A DNA stretch of 64,000 bases from Ferriphaselus sp. R-1 (GCF_000746095.1 NZ_JQKP01000002.1:62001-126000), one strand, 5' to 3'; shown: positions 29,060 to 40,627, numbered from the stretch's first letter. Program-made: numbers and translations. Notes: a model not told the origin generated them from the sequence alone.

Positions 29060-30279
29060 TTGGCACTCCTCTCACCCTGCGCATCCAGCAGGGATTTGAG
29101 TGCGGGCGGCAGCTTGCGTGACATCAGATAACGCTCCTCGATCTTGGAGATGAAAGGCAGGGCGAGGAAGGCGGCGAAATAGACGAAGGTGGCAACTTGT
29201 CCCACGATCACCGTGGTGTTGGTCACCGGCTGCGAGCCGACCCAGCCCAGCACCAGGATGTCCACCGCGAACAGGTAGAACAGAATGCGGTAGAAAGGAC
29301 GGTAATGTGCGCCGCCGGGGATGCGGGATCGGTCCATATACGGCATGGCAGCGAAGATCAGCACCGACAGCGCCATCGCGATCACGCCGCCGATCAGGTC
29401 GGGCACGGCGCGCAGGATGGCGTAGAACGGCAGGAAGTACCACTCCGGCACGATGTGTGCGGGTGTCTGCATCGGGTTGGCCGGGATGTTGTTGGCGGCT
29501 TCGATGAAGGCGTTCGGCGCGAAGAACACGAACCAGCAGAACACCATCAGATAGACGCCCAGCCCGAACATGTCCTTGATGGTGAAGTAAGGATGGAAGG
29601 GGATGTTGTCCTTGTCAGCCAGATTGATGCCGGAAGGGTTGCTGCTCTTCACCGAGTGCAGGGCGACCAGATGGATGACCACGGCGGCGCTGATGATGAA
29701 GGGGAACAGGTAGTGCAAGGCAAAGAAGCGCGTCAGCGTCGCGTCACCCACGCCGTAGTCGCCGCGCAGCCAGACCACGAGCTGGTCACCGATGAAGGGC
29801 GTGGCGCGGAACAGGTTGGTGATGACGGCAGCGCCCCAGTAGGACATCTGGCCCCAGGGCAGCAGATAGCCCATGAACGAGATCGCCATCAATAACAGCA
29901 GCAGGATCTGCCCCGTCCACCACAGCAGTTCGCGCGGTTTGCGGTAAGAGCCGTAGTACAGCGTACGCGCCATGTGGATGTAGACCACGACGAAGAAAGC
30001 CGAGGCTCCGGTGGAATGCAGATAGCGCAACAGCCAGCCGTAGTTCACGTCGCGCATGATGTGCTGGACGGAATCAAAGGCCAGCGCCGCATCCGGCTTG
30101 TAATGCATGGCGAGGAAGATGCCAGTGGCCAGCTGCAACACCAGCACGAAACCGGCGAGGAAACCGAAGTTCCACCAGTAACTGAGGTTGCGCGGCGTGG
30201 GGTAGCCTGTGAGCTCGTGCTTGACGAAGCTGGTCAGGGGAAAGCGCTGGTCGATCCAGTCTATGGTCTGCTTGAACAT
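29056..30279 (-). CDS. petB: Cytochrome b subunit of the bc1 complex
   Basis: This 407-residue polytopic membrane protein carries hemes bL and bH and the two quinone sites. It has the Qo-site PEWY motif (HIVPEWYFLPFYAILR), GYLLPWGQMSYWGA, and heme-ligand His pairs in the second and fourth helices (YLHSTGAS, YIHMART, FFALHYLFPF, VIHLVALHS). Length is normal for the single-polypeptide bacterial form. It lies 8 nt after petA. Confidence 0.98.
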   Translation of the reverse strand: MFKQTIDWIDQRFPLTSFVKHELTGYPTPRNLSYWWNFGFLAGFVLVLQLATGIFLAMHYKPDAALAFDSVQHIMRDVNYGWLLRYLHSTGASAFFVVVYIHMARTLYYGSYRKPRELLWWTGQILLLLLMAISFMGYLLPWGQMSYWGAAVITNLFRATPFIGDQLVVWLRGDYGVGDATLTRFFALHYLFPFIISAAVVIHLVALHSVKSSNPSGINLADKDNIPFHPYFTIKDMFGLGVYLMVFCWFVFFAPNAFIEAANNIPANPMQTPAHIVPEWYFLPFYAILRAVPDLIGGVIAMALSVLIFAAMPYMDRSRIPGGAHYRPFYRILFYLFAVDILVLGWVGSQPVTNTTVIVGQVATFVYFAAFLALPFISKIEERYLMSRKLPPALKSLLDAQGERSAK

Positions 30280-30287
30280 GGTCGCTC

Positions 30288-30800
30288 CTAGGCCTTGCCG
30301 ATGACGATCTTGTTCTCGCCTTCAAAACTATAGACGGGAACTTCGAGATTCTTCGGTGCCGGCCCGCGCACCACGCGCCCGCTGGTGTCGTACATACTGC
30401 CGTGACAGGCGCACAACCAGCCGTCCTCGTTGTGGTTAGGCACGCAGCCCAGATGGGTGCAGACCCCGACCACGACCAGCCATTCCGGCTTCTGGACGCG
30501 GCGTCCATCTTCTTCCGGTGCCAGTCCGCCGGGCGAGGACTGCGCCTTGCGGATCTCGGCTTCGGTACGGTGCAGTACAAACACCGGCTTGCCCTGCCAG
30601 GCCACGGTGTGCATCCCGCCCGGAGGGATGTTGGAAAGATCGACTTCGGTGATGGATTTCGCCAGCACGTCTTGACTGGGATTCATGCTGCTGACGAAGG
30701 GCCAGCAGGCCGCCGCAGCGCCGGTCACGCCCGCTGCCGTGGTGAACTTGCCCAGAAAGTCGCGCCGCGTCGGGCTGTTCAGGGTGTCGCTGTCTGCCAT
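30288..30800 (-). CDS. petA: Rieske iron-sulfur subunit of the bc1 complex
   Basis: This 170-residue protein has a twin-arginine N-terminus ([20 protein letters not shown]) that stays as a membrane anchor. The [2Fe-2S] ligands are in CTHLGCVPN and CACHGSMYD. It is the first gene of petABC. GGGAGG lies 7 nt before the ATG. A perfect 18-bp inverted repeat lies 19 nt upstream of the ATG and could be an operator. Confidence 0.97.
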   Translation of the reverse strand: MADSDTLNSPTRRDFLGKFTTAAGVTGAAAACWPFVSSMNPSQDVLAKSITEVDLSNIPPGGMHTVAWQGKPVFVLHRTEAEIRKAQSSPGGLAPEEDGRRVQKPEWLVVVGVCTHLGCVPNHNEDGWLCACHGSMYDTSGRVVRGPAPKNLEVPVYSFEGENKIVIGKA

Positions 30801-30818
30801 TTCTAACCTCCCTAGATA

Positions 30819-30836
30819 TATTAGATTATTCTAATA
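30819..30836. promoter_or_regulatory. perfect inverted repeat upstream of petABC (possible operator)
   Basis: TATTAGA-TTAT-TCTAATA has 7-bp perfect arms with a 4-nt centre in an AT-rich patch, in a region that is otherwise GC-rich. It lies just before the petA ribosome site. The arms do not match the FNR half-site TTGAT. It could bind a dimeric regulator or form a small RNA hairpin in the leader. Confidence 0.5.
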
Positions 30837-30917
30837 GTTTCAGGCTTCGGCAGTATGACAGTCAACCGCTAGTATGGAGTAGTGACCGCTACCCAAAGGG
30901 ATAAGCGAAATGTGCGG

Positions 30918-33089
30918 TCAAAACTCCAATGGGTCGACATCGAGCGACCAACGGAGTTTGGCGGCGGGCAAAGTCTCCAGCAGGGGGAGCCAGGCCCGCA
31001 GGAACGCCTGCAGTGCGGCGCGCGTATCCGCCTGGACCAGCAATTGTGCCCGCGTATGGTTGGCGCGGCGCGGCAGTGCGGCGGGTACCACGCCGTAGAG
31101 CTCCACCACGTGCGCGAGTTCAGCGCCCAGCTTGCGGGCCTGATGCAGAAAGCCGAACACGCTGTCGGCCTGCAGCCCTTCTGCCCGCAGCATGGCCTGG
31201 AAACAGTACGGAGGGAAAGCGGCTTGCTGGCGTTCGCCCAACAGCGTCCCGGCCCAGCTGACGTAATCGTGTTCGCGCAAGGCCTGGAACAAGGGATGGT
31301 CGGGAAAGGCCGTCTGGATGATGACTTCGCCGGGCTTGTCGGCGCGGCCAGCGCGACCGGCCACCTGCGCCAGTTGCGCGAACAGCCTTTCCGAGGCGCG
31401 GAAGTCGCTGCTGTACAGCGCATCGTCGGGATTGAGCACGCCGACCAGCGTCAGCTTGGGGAAGTCGTGGCCCTTGGCCAGCATCTGCGTGCCGATCAGG
31501 ATGTCTATCCGGTCATCCGCGATCTGCTGGCGCATAGCGCTCCAACTGCCTTTGTTACGGGTGCTGTCTCTATCCACGCGCAGGATGCGCGCCTGCGGAA
31601 AGCGCTCGGCCAGCACCGCTTCCACGCGCTGCGTGCCGATTCCGACGGGTTGCAGGTCGGGATTGCCGCAGGACGGGCAGGCGTGGGGCACGCGCTGCTG
31701 CAGGCCGCAATGATGGCAGCGCAGGCGGCGCTCCGGCAGATGCAGCACCAGCTTGCCCGCACAATGCGGGCAGGCGGAGAGCCAGCCGCAGGCGGTGCAC
31801 ATCAGCACCGGGGCGTAGCCGCGCCGGTTGATGAACAGCAGGCTCTGTTCGCCGCGCTGCAGACGTGCTTCCAGCGCCGTCACCAGTTGCGGACTCAAGC
31901 CTTCCTGCATCAGCACCTGCTGGGTATGGATCAGGCGCAGGCTGGGCAGCGTGGCCTGTGCCACAGCGCGCTGGGTCAGGCGCAGCAGTCGGTAGCGCCC
32001 GCTCTGCGCGTTGTGCCAGCTTTCCAGCGCGGGCGTGGCCGAACCGAGCACGATGGGGATGGCGCGTTGATGGGCGCGGAAGATGGCCACGTCGCGGGCG
32101 GAGTAGCGCAGGCCATCCTGTTGTTTGTAGGAACTGTCGTGTTCCTCGTCCACCAGGATCAGCCCCAGTTCCGGCAAGGGCGTGAACACCGACAGCCGCG
32201 TCCCCAGCACGATGCGCGCCTGCCCGTTCTGGGCGCGCAGCCAGTTCTGGGTGCGCTCGCCGTCGCCCAGACCGCTGTGCAGGCTGACCAGCGCTGCATC
32301 CGGGAAGCGGCTGCGGAAATAGCCTTCGAGCTGTGGGGTGAGGTTGATCTCCGGCACCAACAGCAGCACTTGCCTGCCCTGCGCCAGCGCGTGGTGCATC
32401 AGGTGGACATAGACTTCGGTCTTGCCGCTACCGGTGATGCCATGCAGCAGGAAACAGCCGTAACCTTGAGTGGCGGTCACGGCATCCACGGCGGCTTGCT
32501 GCTCGTCTGTCAGACTATGGTGGCTCGCGAAGCGATGATCCACCGGGACATCGGCGACCTGCTCCACCCAGCCCGCGTCGATGAGGGCCTGCAATGCCGT
32601 CGGTGCACTGGTCGCCAAGGTGCGGAGCTGCGCCAGTGACCGCACGCCCTGGCGCAGCTCGTCCAGCAAGCGGAGTTGTACCTTCTGCCGCTTGGGCAGG
32701 CTGGAGGATTCCAGCCTCTGTCCCGCCGCCGTGAGCGCATAGTTCGGCGCAGTCTTCAACGCGACAGCTTCGTCCGCACGCAAGCGAGCGGGCAAGGCCG
32801 ACAGCACGGTCGCCCCCAAGGGATAGTGGTAATAGTCGCTGCAAAAGCGCAACAGGCGGAGCATCTCTTCGGGCAATGGCGCGACATCTTCCAGTACGCG
32901 CTCCACCGGCTTGATGCGCTCGTCCGCCAATTCCGAGGTTTCGGCTATCTCCATGACCACGCCAATGAGCTGTTTGCGTCCGAACGGAACCAGCACACGC
33001 TGTCCCACGACCGCGTGCATTTCCGTACTCAGCGAGTAGTCGAACAGCCTTGACAGTGGCAGATCCAGCGCCACACGGACAATCAGCAT
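30918..33089 (-). CDS. priA: Primosomal replication protein N' (PriA helicase)
   Basis: This 723-residue 3'-5' DNA helicase restarts stalled forks. After the 3' DNA-binding domain it has Walker A LLHGITGSGKTEVY, the DEEH box (LVDEEHDSSYKQQDG) and VLGSATPALESW. The zinc region has CTACGWLSACPHC, RLRCHHCG and ACPSCGN, and late helicase motifs are LIGTQMLAKGHDFP and QVAGRAGRADKPGEV. Length is close to E. coli PriA. It reads toward petA and ends 117 nt before it. Confidence 0.97.
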   Translation of the reverse strand: MLIVRVALDLPLSRLFDYSLSTEMHAVVGQRVLVPFGRKQLIGVVMEIAETSELADERIKPVERVLEDVAPLPEEMLRLLRFCSDYYHYPLGATVLSALPARLRADEAVALKTAPNYALTAAGQRLESSSLPKRQKVQLRLLDELRQGVRSLAQLRTLATSAPTALQALIDAGWVEQVADVPVDHRFASHHSLTDEQQAAVDAVTATQGYGCFLLHGITGSGKTEVYVHLMHHALAQGRQVLLLVPEINLTPQLEGYFRSRFPDAALVSLHSGLGDGERTQNWLRAQNGQARIVLGTRLSVFTPLPELGLILVDEEHDSSYKQQDGLRYSARDVAIFRAHQRAIPIVLGSATPALESWHNAQSGRYRLLRLTQRAVAQATLPSLRLIHTQQVLMQEGLSPQLVTALEARLQRGEQSLLFINRRGYAPVLMCTACGWLSACPHCAGKLVLHLPERRLRCHHCGLQQRVPHACPSCGNPDLQPVGIGTQRVEAVLAERFPQARILRVDRDSTRNKGSWSAMRQQIADDRIDILIGTQMLAKGHDFPKLTLVGVLNPDDALYSSDFRASERLFAQLAQVAGRAGRADKPGEVIIQTAFPDHPLFQALREHDYVSWAGTLLGERQQAAFPPYCFQAMLRAEGLQADSVFGFLHQARKLGAELAHVVELYGVVPAALPRRANHTRAQLLVQADTRAALQAFLRAWLPLLETLPAAKLRWSLDVDPLEF

Positions 33090-33383
33090 TTAGTCTATTT
33101 TCCTGCGAAATTTTCTATGAAACCCGGCTAACACCATGGTCTGACGATAGGTTTTTATCTTACACACAATTCCTGTGGATAACTGTGTGGAAAGTTGTTG
33201 GATGGAATGCCTAACTGCTAATGGTGTATAGACTTTTTTGCGGCTGCTCATTTTTTGCACTAACAGCACTAGCCATTTTGAATCAATGACTTATTAACAC
33301 CAACAACAAAGGCCGCTGGTTTTTGCCAACGGCCTTTGCGAAAAAACAGCTATGTGTACAACCCGACTGGAAAATTACACCTT
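33090..33383. other. AT-rich gene-free stretch between hemE and priA with a DnaA-box match
   Basis: These 294 bases are clearly more AT-rich than the surrounding genes. A perfect DnaA 9-mer (TTATCCACA on the minus strand) lies at 33174-33182, followed by a TGTGTGGAAAG near-match. Two similar T-tracts (CTTTTTTGC and ATTTTTTGC) lie farther right. The priA promoter should be here, but no clear -35/-10 pair was found. The right end holds the hemE terminator. Genes on both sides read the same way, which argues against an active replication origin. Confidence 0.55.
33308..33337 (-). terminator. intrinsic terminator after hemE
   Basis: AAAGGCCGCTGG and GCCAACGGCCTTT form a strong stem with one mismatch and a T-rich loop, 46 nt beyond the hemE stop. 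On the minus strand the stem is followed by GTTGTTGG with T residues, fitting a terminator. Confidence 0.7.
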
Positions 33384-34448
33384 TCAGTGGTACTTCCGGC
33401 TCAGTTCATGCACCGCGCGCACCAAGGCAGCCGCGTTCTCCGGATCGGTAAATTGCGAGATGCCGTGGCCCAGATTGAACACGTGGCCGCTGCCGTAGCC
33501 GTAGCTGGCCAGCACCTTTTCCACTTCGCGTTCGATGGCCTGCGGGTTGGAGAACAGCACCGCCGGATCGATGTTGCCTTGCAGGGCGACCTTGTGGCCG
33601 ACCTTCTGGCGAGCGATGCCGATGTCCATGGTCCAGTCCAGACCGACCGCATCGCAACCGATGTCGGCGATGTTCTCGATCCACAGGCCACCGCCCTTGG
33701 TGAACACGATGGACGGAATCTTCACGCCGTCCTTTTCCTTGATCAGGCCATCGACAATCCGCTGCATATAAGGCAGCGAGAACTCGTGATAAGCGTAGTG
33801 CGACAGCGTGCCGCCCCAGGAATCAAAGATCATCACAGCTTGCGCGCCCGCTTCGATCTGCGCGTTCAGGTACTGGGTCACGGCTTCGGCAGTCACGCCG
33901 AGGATGTGGTGCATCAGCGCCGGTTCCTTGTACATCATGCTCTTGACCTTGGCGTAGTCGTCGCTGCCGCCGCCTTCCACCATGTAGCAACCCAGCGTCC
34001 ACGGACTGCCGGAGAAACCGATCAGCGGCACGCGGCCATCCAGGGCCTTGCGGATCTGCGACACGGCATCGGTGACGTACTTCAGCTCAGTGCCGATGTC
34101 CGGCACGCGCAGCGCCTTGATCTCGGCTTCGGTCTTCAGCGGGCGCTCGAACTTCGGGCCTTCGCCTTCGGCGAAATACAGACCCAGACCCATCGCGTCC
34201 GGCACGGTCAGAATGTCGGAGAACAGGATGGCGGCATCCAGCGGGAAGCGATCCAGCGGCTGCAAGGTCACTTCGGTCGCCATGTCGGGCGACTTGCACA
34301 GATTAAGGAAGCTGCCCGCACGCTTGCGGGTGGCGCAGTATTCCGGCAGATAGCGACCGGCCTGGCGCATCATCCACAGTGGGGTGTACTCAGTCGGCTG
34401 GCGCAGCAGCGCGCGCAGGAAGGTGTCGTTCTTGACCTTGAAGTTCAT
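33384..34448 (-). CDS. hemE: Uroporphyrinogen decarboxylase HemE
   Basis: This 354-residue cytosolic enzyme decarboxylates uroporphyrinogen III to coproporphyrinogen III in heme synthesis. Family signatures are [15 protein letters not shown], where the Arg contacts substrate, [17 protein letters not shown], and [22 protein letters not shown] 34448 (MNFKVKND) is chosen over an upstream TTG at 34460 and has GAGAG 7 nt upstream. It lies after the gltD terminator, so it probably has its own promoter in a very short gap or depends on read-through. Confidence 0.97.
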   Translation of the reverse strand: MNFKVKNDTFLRALLRQPTEYTPLWMMRQAGRYLPEYCATRKRAGSFLNLCKSPDMATEVTLQPLDRFPLDAAILFSDILTVPDAMGLGLYFAEGEGPKFERPLKTEAEIKALRVPDIGTELKYVTDAVSQIRKALDGRVPLIGFSGSPWTLGCYMVEGGGSDDYAKVKSMMYKEPALMHHILGVTAEAVTQYLNAQIEAGAQAVMIFDSWGGTLSHYAYHEFSLPYMQRIVDGLIKEKDGVKIPSIVFTKGGGLWIENIADIGCDAVGLDWTMDIGIARQKVGHKVALQGNIDPAVLFSNPQAIEREVEKVLASYGYGSGHVFNLGHGISQFTDPENAAALVRAVHELSRKYH

Positions 34449-34465
34449 GGCATCTCTCAAAAGAA

Positions 34466-34490
34466 AACGCCCCTGCTCGGCAAGGGCGTT
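34466..34490 (-). terminator. intrinsic terminator after gltD
   Basis: AACGCCC and GGGCGTT form the outer stem, with an inner TGC/GCA pairing. On the minus strand the stem runs into TTTTCTTTT. It lies between the gltD stop and the hemE start. Confidence 0.75.
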
Positions 34491-34502
34491 GTGATTATTA
34501 TC

Positions 34503-35966
34503 TTAACGTGGCAGTACGCTGCTGCCCATCAGGAACTCATCCACCGCGCGGGCGGCCTGGCGGCCTTCGCGGATGGCCCAGACCACCAGCGACTGGCCCC
34601 GGCGCACGTCGCCAGCGGCGAACACCTTGGGCACGTTGGTCTGGTAGCAGCCCGCGCCGTCGGTGTTGGCCTTGGCGTTGCCGCGCGCATCCTTGTCCAC
34701 ACCAAAGGCTTCCAGCATCTTGGCCACCGGGTTGGTGAAGCCCATCGCCAGAAACACCAGGTCGGCCTTGACGATGAACTCGCTGCCGGCGATCTCGCTC
34801 AGCTTGCCGTCCTTCCACTCCACGCGGGCGGCCTTCAGGCCGGTCAACTTGCCGTTCTCGCCGATGAATTCCTTGGTGGTCACCGACCAGTCGCGTGCGC
34901 AACCTTCGTCGTGCGAGCTGGATGTGCGCAGCTTGAGCGGCCAGTAGGGCCAGGTCAGCGGGCCGTTCTCCAGCTCGGGCGGACGCGGCATCACCTCGAA
35001 TTGGGTGACGGCGGCAGCGCCGTGGCGGTTGGAGGTGCCCACGCAGTCGGAGCCGGTGTCGCCACCGCCGATCACCACGACGTGCTTGCCATCAGCGTGG
35101 ATCGGGTTGCGGCCATCACCGGCCACTTCCTTGTTCTGCGGGATGAGGAATTCCAGCGCGAAATGCACGCCGGACAATTCGCGGCCTGGCACCGGCAGAT
35201 CGCGCGGCGTCTCGGAACCGCCGGTCAGGATCACGGCATCGAAGCTCTTCAGCAACTCGTCCGGGCTGACGCTGGTGGTGGCGTCATTGGCCGTGCCCTT
35301 GCCCGGCATCTCCTTGCCCACCCACACGCCGGTACGGAATTCCACGCCTTCGGCGCGCATCTGGTCCATGCGGCGGTCGATGTGCGACTTCTCGAACTTG
35401 AAATCAGGGATGCCGTAGCGCAGCAGGCCGCCGACACGGGAATTCTTCTCGAACACCGTCACGGCGTGACCGGCACGCGCCAGTTGCTGGGCGGCGGCCA
35501 AACCTGCGGGACCGCCACCGACCACGGCGACCTTCTTGCCGGTCTTGGTCACTGCCGGTTGCGGCACGACCCAGCCGTTCTCCCAGGCCTTGTCGATGAT
35601 GGCGTGCTCGATGGACTTGATACCCACGGCAGCCTGATCGATGTTCAGGGTACAAGCGGCCTCGCATGGGGCGGGGCAGATGCGACCGGTGAACTCGGGG
35701 AAGTTGTTGGTGGAATGCAGCACAGTCAGGGCTTCCTGCCATTGGCCGCGATACACCAGATCGTTCCAATCCGGGATGATGTTGTTGATCGGGCAGCCGT
35801 TGTTGCAGAACGGGATGCCGCAGTCCATGCAGCGCGCGCCCTGAGTCTTGGCCTGCTCGTCCGTCAGGGTCTGGACGAATTCGCCGTAGTTCTTCAGGCG
35901 GTCAGCAACTGGCAGATACGCCTCGTTGATGCGCTGGAATTCCATGAATCCGGTTGGCTTGCCCAT
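34503..35966 (-). CDS. gltD: Glutamate synthase small subunit GltD
   Basis: This 487-residue FAD and NADPH-binding subunit passes electrons to GltB for glutamate synthesis. Two N-terminal iron-sulfur cysteine groups are visible ([14 protein letters not shown] and [12 protein letters not shown]). The FAD motif is [17 protein letters not shown] and the NADPH motif [17 protein letters not shown]. It overlaps the gltB stop by 1 nt (TAATG), so the two subunits are translationally coupled and probably made in matched amounts. Confidence 0.97.
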   Translation of the reverse strand: MGKPTGFMEFQRINEAYLPVADRLKNYGEFVQTLTDEQAKTQGARCMDCGIPFCNNGCPINNIIPDWNDLVYRGQWQEALTVLHSTNNFPEFTGRICPAPCEAACTLNIDQAAVGIKSIEHAIIDKAWENGWVVPQPAVTKTGKKVAVVGGGPAGLAAAQQLARAGHAVTVFEKNSRVGGLLRYGIPDFKFEKSHIDRRMDQMRAEGVEFRTGVWVGKEMPGKGTANDATTSVSPDELLKSFDAVILTGGSETPRDLPVPGRELSGVHFALEFLIPQNKEVAGDGRNPIHADGKHVVVIGGGDTGSDCVGTSNRHGAAAVTQFEVMPRPPELENGPLTWPYWPLKLRTSSSHDEGCARDWSVTTKEFIGENGKLTGLKAARVEWKDGKLSEIAGSEFIVKADLVFLAMGFTNPVAKMLEAFGVDKDARGNAKANTDGAGCYQTNVPKVFAAGDVRRGQSLVVWAIREGRQAARAVDEFLMGSSVLPR

Positions 35967-38900
35967 TATGCGGCCTCCACTTGCTTGGCTTGTTGTGCCG
36001 CGATCTCACGCAGTGCGCGGCGATATTCGGTTGGCATCACCTTGACGAACTTGGGCAGATACGTAGCCCAGTTGTCCAGAATCTTCTTGGCGCGCGTGCT
36101 GTTGGTGAAGCCGAGATGCTTTTCGACGTAGGTGCGCAGCACCGCCTCATCGGCCTTGCCGAGGTGGTTGAAGTGGATACGACCATGGGTTTCCAGTTCA
36201 CCCGTCTCGCTGGCGGCAGATTCCGCCGGAACCGGTTCCAGCTCGACCATGGCCAGGTTGCAGCGCTTGGCGAAGCTGCCATCCTCATCCAGCACGTAAG
36301 CCACACCGCCGGACATACCCGCCGCGAAGTTGCGCCCGGTCTGGCCCAGCACAATGACGATGCCGCCGGTCATGTATTCGCAGCCGTGATCGCCGGCGCC
36401 TTCGACCACGGTGATCGCGCCGGAGTTACGCACCGCGAAGCGTTCGCCCGCGACGCCGTTGAAGTAACACTGGCCGCCCGTTGCGCCGTACAGCACGGTA
36501 TTGCCGACGATGATGTTTTCTTCCGGCACGATGGAACAATCTTGCGCGGGGCGAATCACGATACGACCGCCGCACAGTCCCTTGCCGACGTAATCGTTAC
36601 CTTCGCCTTCAAGGTCGAGCGTCACGCCGTTCGCCAGGAATGCGCCGAAGCTCTGTCCAGCCGTCCCCTTCAGTTTCACCACAATGGTGTTGTCGGGCAG
36701 GCCGGTGTTGCCGTAGCGTTTGGCGACCTCGTGCGACAGCATGGTGCCCGCACTGCGGTTCACGCTGCCGATGCTGCTGCGGATCACGACGGATTTGCCG
36801 GATTCGAGCGCCGGTGCGGCTTCGGCAATGAGCTGGTTATCCAGCGCCTTGTCCAGACCGTGATCCTGCGATTCGGCATGGCGGCGCGCCACGCTGGCAG
36901 GCATGTCGGGCTGATGGAATATCTTGCTGAAGTCCAAGCCCTGCGATTTCCAGTGGGCGATGCCCTGCTTCACGTCGAGCAGGTCGGAGCGACCGATCAG
37001 GTCCTCGAATTTGCGGATGCCCATCTGCGCCATCAGCTCACGTACTTCTTCAGCGACGAAGAAGAAGTAGTTGACCACGTGCTCGGGCTGGCCGGTGAAT
37101 TTCTTGCGCAGCGCCGGGTCCTGAGTAGCCACGCCGACCGGGCAGGTGTTGAGGTGACATTTGCGCATCATGATGCAGCCTTCCACCACCAGCGGAGCGG
37201 TGGCGAAGCCGAACTCGTCCGCGCCCAGCAGTGCGCCGATCAGCACGTCGCGGCCCGTCTTCAACTGGCCGTCCACTTGCAAGCCGATGCGGCCACGCAA
37301 CTGGTTCAGCACCAGTGTCTGCTGCGCTTCGGCCAGCCCCAGTTCCCACGGCGTACCGGCGTGTTTGATCGAGGACAGTGGGCTTGCGCCGGTGCCGCCG
37401 TCGTAGCCGGAGATCACGATGTGGTCGGCCTTGGCTTTGGAAACGCCTGCGGCCACGGTGCCGACACCCACTTCGGACACCAGCTTGACCGAGATCGAAG
37501 CCGAGGAATTGGCGTTCTTCAGGTCATGGATGAGCTGCGCCAGGTCTTCGATGGAATAGATGTCGTGGTGCGGGGGCGGCGAGATCAGACCGACACCGGG
37601 CACCGAGTGACGCAGCTTGCCGATGTACTCGGACACCTTGCCGCCAGGCAATTGGCCGCCTTCGCCGGGCTTCGCGCCCTGCGCCATCTTGATCTGGATC
37701 TGGTCGGCGTTCGACAGATATTCCGCCGTCACACCGAAGCGACCGGACGCGACCTGCTTGATGGCGGAGCGCAACGAATCGCCCTCGGCCATCACGCGGT
37801 CAGCTTCGATGCGGTTCTTGCCGATGATCCCGGCCAGCGTCTCGCCCGCCTTCAGCTTGCGGAAACGGTTGGCATCCTCGCCACCTTCGCCGGTGTTGGA
37901 CTTGCCGCCGATGCGGTTCATCGCCTGCGCCAGCACGGTATGCGCCTCGGTGGAGATGGAGCCCAAGGACATCGCGCCGGTAGCGAAGCGCTTGACGATA
38001 TCCTTGGCGGATTCGACTTCTTCCAGCGGCACGGGGGCACCCAGCGGCTTGATCTCGAACAGGCCGCGCAGCGTCTTCAGCTTGTGCGCCTGATCGTTGA
38101 TCAGCTTGGCGTATTCCTTGTAGGTGTTGAAGTTGTTGGCACGGGTGGCGTGCTGCAACTTGGCGATGGAGTCCGGTGTCCACATGTGCTCTTCGCCACG
38201 GATGCGGAAGGCGTATTCGCCGCCCGCATCCAGCATGCCGGCCAGCACCGGGTCGTTGCCGAACGCGCCCAGATGGGTGCGCACCGCTTCTTCCGCGACC
38301 TCGGCCAGGCCGATACCCTCGATCTGGGTGGCAGTGCCGGTGAAGTAGCGCTCGACGAAGGCGGCGTTCAGGCCGATGGCCTCGAAGATCTGCGCGCCAC
38401 AGTAGGACTGGTAAGTGGAGATGCCCATCTTGGACATCACTTTCAGCAGGCCCTTGTTGATCGCCTTGACGAAGCGTTTGCCCGCCTCGTACGGCGACAG
38501 CTGCCCCGGCAGACCGGCGCTCAGGTCGGCGATGGTCTCGAAGGCCAGCCACGGACAGACCGCTTCTGCGCCGTAACCGGCGAGCAGGGCAAAGTGGTGG
38601 GTCTCGCGGGCAGAGCCGGTGTCTACCACCAGGCCAGTGCTGGTGCGCAGACCTTCGCACACCAGATGGTGGTGCACACCGGCGGTGGCCAGCAGCGCCG
38701 GGATGGCGACGCGCGCGGCGGTCACGCCTCGGTCGGACAGGATCAGCACGTTGATGCCTTCGGCCACGGCCTGGTCGGCAGCAGCACACAGTGCAGTGAT
38801 GGCAGCATCGCACCCGGCAGCGCCCTGGGCGACCGGATAGGTGATGTCCAGCACACGCGAACGGTACTGGCCGTCAGTCAGGCTGGCGATGTCGCGCAGC

Positions 38901-40627
38901 TTGGCCAAGTCGTCATTGGTCAGCACTGGCTGATGCACTTCCAAACGCAACGCCGGATTGGTCTCGTCCACGCCCAGCAGATTGGGCTTGGGGCCGATGA
39001 ACGAGGTCAGCGACATCACGATCTCTTCGCGGATCGGGTCGATCGGCGGGTTGGTCACCTGGGCGAACAGTTGCTTGAAGTAGCTGTACAGCACCTTGTT
39101 CTTGTTGGACAGCACGGGCAGCGCGGCATCGTTACCCATCGAGCCGGTGGCTTCTTCGCCAGCGGCGGCCATCGGTGCCAGGATGAATTTCAGGTCTTCC
39201 TGCGAATAACCAAAGGCCTGCTGGGTGTCGAGCAACGAGGCACTCAGTCCAGCGTTGGCGGCGACTTCAGGCAGGTCACCCAGGAAGTAGCGCGACTTCT
39301 CGATCCACTGGCGATAAGGCTTGGCGGTGGCGAGCTGGGTCTTCAGTTCGTCGTCGCTGACGATGCGACCGGCTTGCATGTCGATCAGGAACATCTTGCC
39401 CGGCTGCAAACGCCACTTTTTGACGATCTTGTTCTGCGGGATGGGCAGCACGCCCATCTCGGATGCCAGCAGCACCACGTCGTCGTCGGTGACTAAATAA
39501 CGGGCTGGGCGCAGGCCGTTGCGGTCCAGCGTCGCACCGATCATCTGGCCGTCGGTGAAGGCCACGGCGGCGGGGCCGTCCCACGGCTCCATCAGCGCGG
39601 CATGGTATTCGTAGAACGCGCGGCGTTCCTCGTCCATCAGTGGATTACCAGCCCAGGCTTCCGGGACCAGCATCATCATGGCGTGCGGCAGGCTGTAACC
39701 ACCGGCCACCAGCAGTTCCAGCGCATTGTCGAAACAGGCGGAGTCGGACTGACCTTCGACGATGAGCGGCCACAGCTTTTCCAGGTCCTCCCCGAGGAAC
39801 TGCGACGACATCGCAGCATGGCGCGCAGTCATCCAGTTGACGTTGCCGCGCACGGTGTTGATCTCGCCGTTGTGGGCGATCATGCGGAACGGGTGGGCCA
39901 GATCCCAGGTCGGGAAGGTGTTGGTAGAGAAACGCTGGTGTACCAGCGCCAGCGCGGAGACCACGCGAACATCCTGCAGGTCGAGATAATAGGTGCCGAC
40001 CTGATCCGCCAGCAACATGCCCTTGTAGACGATGGTGCGGGAGGACAGCGAGGGGATGTAGAAACCGGAACCCTGGCCGTTAGGCAGGTTGCGGATGGCG
40101 TGTTCGGCGGTCTTGCGGATGACGAACAGCTTGCGCTCGAAGCAATCCTGGCTGGGGCAGTTCACCCCGCGACCGATGAACACCTGACGCACGGTCGGCT
40201 CCACCAGCTTGACGCTCTCGCCCAGAATGGCGCTGTTCACCGGCACGTCGCGCCAGCCCAGCAGGGTCTGGCCTTCGGCGGCGATCTTGGCAGCGATCAC
40301 TTTTTCGCAGGCTTCGCGCGCGGCAGCATCACGCGGCAGGAACAGCATACCCACGCCGTATTCGCCCGCCGGGCGCAGCTCACAGCCGGAGACCGCACGG
40401 AAGAAGGCATCCGGCAGTTGCAGCAGAATGCCCGCACCGTCACCGGCCAACGGGTCGGCACCCACTGCCCCCCGGTGCACCAGATTCTCCAGAATCTGCA
40501 AGCCTTCGCGTACGCGGTCATGGCTCTTTTGTCCTTTGATGTGGGCCACGAAGCCCACACCACACGCATCGCGCTCTTGGCGCGGATCGTACAGCCCCTG
40601 CTGTACCGGCAACGAAGGATGGTTCAC
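35966..40627 (-). CDS. gltB: Glutamate synthase large subunit GltB
   Basis: This 1553-residue subunit makes glutamate from glutamine and 2-oxoglutarate. The amidotransferase nucleophile is Cys22 ([16 protein letters not shown]), which implies removal of a 21-residue propeptide. A central region, then the FMN-binding synthase domain with [16 protein letters not shown], follows; the cluster cysteines are in [15 protein letters not shown]. The C-terminal GXGXG repeats begin with [16 protein letters not shown]. The start is GTG 40627 with AAGGA 6 nt upstream. Regulation was not readable from the upstream region. Confidence 0.97.
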   Translation of the reverse strand: MNHPSLPVQQGLYDPRQERDACGVGFVAHIKGQKSHDRVREGLQILENLVHRGAVGADPLAGDGAGILLQLPDAFFRAVSGCELRPAGEYGVGMLFLPRDAAAREACEKVIAAKIAAEGQTLLGWRDVPVNSAILGESVKLVEPTVRQVFIGRGVNCPSQDCFERKLFVIRKTAEHAIRNLPNGQGSGFYIPSLSSRTIVYKGMLLADQVGTYYLDLQDVRVVSALALVHQRFSTNTFPTWDLAHPFRMIAHNGEINTVRGNVNWMTARHAAMSSQFLGEDLEKLWPLIVEGQSDSACFDNALELLVAGGYSLPHAMMMLVPEAWAGNPLMDEERRAFYEYHAALMEPWDGPAAVAFTDGQMIGATLDRNGLRPARYLVTDDDVVLLASEMGVLPIPQNKIVKKWRLQPGKMFLIDMQAGRIVSDDELKTQLATAKPYRQWIEKSRYFLGDLPEVAANAGLSASLLDTQQAFGYSQEDLKFILAPMAAAGEEATGSMGNDAALPVLSNKNKVLYSYFKQLFAQVTNPPIDPIREEIVMSLTSFIGPKPNLLGVDETNPALRLEVHQPVLTNDDLAKLRDIASLTDGQYRSRVLDITYPVAQGAAGCDAAITALCAAADQAVAEGINVLILSDRGVTAARVAIPALLATAGVHHHLVCEGLRTSTGLVVDTGSARETHHFALLAGYGAEAVCPWLAFETIADLSAGLPGQLSPYEAGKRFVKAINKGLLKVMSKMGISTYQSYCGAQIFEAIGLNAAFVERYFTGTATQIEGIGLAEVAEEAVRTHLGAFGNDPVLAGMLDAGGEYAFRIRGEEHMWTPDSIAKLQHATRANNFNTYKEYAKLINDQAHKLKTLRGLFEIKPLGAPVPLEEVESAKDIVKRFATGAMSLGSISTEAHTVLAQAMNRIGGKSNTGEGGEDANRFRKLKAGETLAGIIGKNRIEADRVMAEGDSLRSAIKQVASGRFGVTAEYLSNADQIQIKMAQGAKPGEGGQLPGGKVSEYIGKLRHSVPGVGLISPPPHHDIYSIEDLAQLIHDLKNANSSASISVKLVSEVGVGTVAAGVSKAKADHIVISGYDGGTGASPLSSIKHAGTPWELGLAEAQQTLVLNQLRGRIGLQVDGQLKTGRDVLIGALLGADEFGFATAPLVVEGCIMMRKCHLNTCPVGVATQDPALRKKFTGQPEHVVNYFFFVAEEVRELMAQMGIRKFEDLIGRSDLLDVKQGIAHWKSQGLDFSKIFHQPDMPASVARRHAESQDHGLDKALDNQLIAEAAPALESGKSVVIRSSIGSVNRSAGTMLSHEVAKRYGNTGLPDNTIVVKLKGTAGQSFGAFLANGVTLDLEGEGNDYVGKGLCGGRIVIRPAQDCSIVPEENIIVGNTVLYGATGGQCYFNGVAGERFAVRNSGAITVVEGAGDHGCEYMTGGIVIVLGQTGRNFAAGMSGGVAYVLDEDGSFAKRCNLAMVELEPVPAESAASETGELETHGRIHFNHLGKADEAVLRTYVEKHLGFTNSTRAKKILDNWATYLPKFVKVMPTEYRRALREIAAQQAKQVEAA

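Noticed and set aside
33090-33383. Replication origin (oriC)
   Set aside because: Only one perfect DnaA box is visible, dnaA/dnaN are not present, and genes on both sides point the same way.
35954-39496. Open frame of 1180 codons on the plus strand opposite gltB
   Set aside because: gltB is certain from its motifs; the antisense frame has shadow-type composition and no ribosome site or family match.
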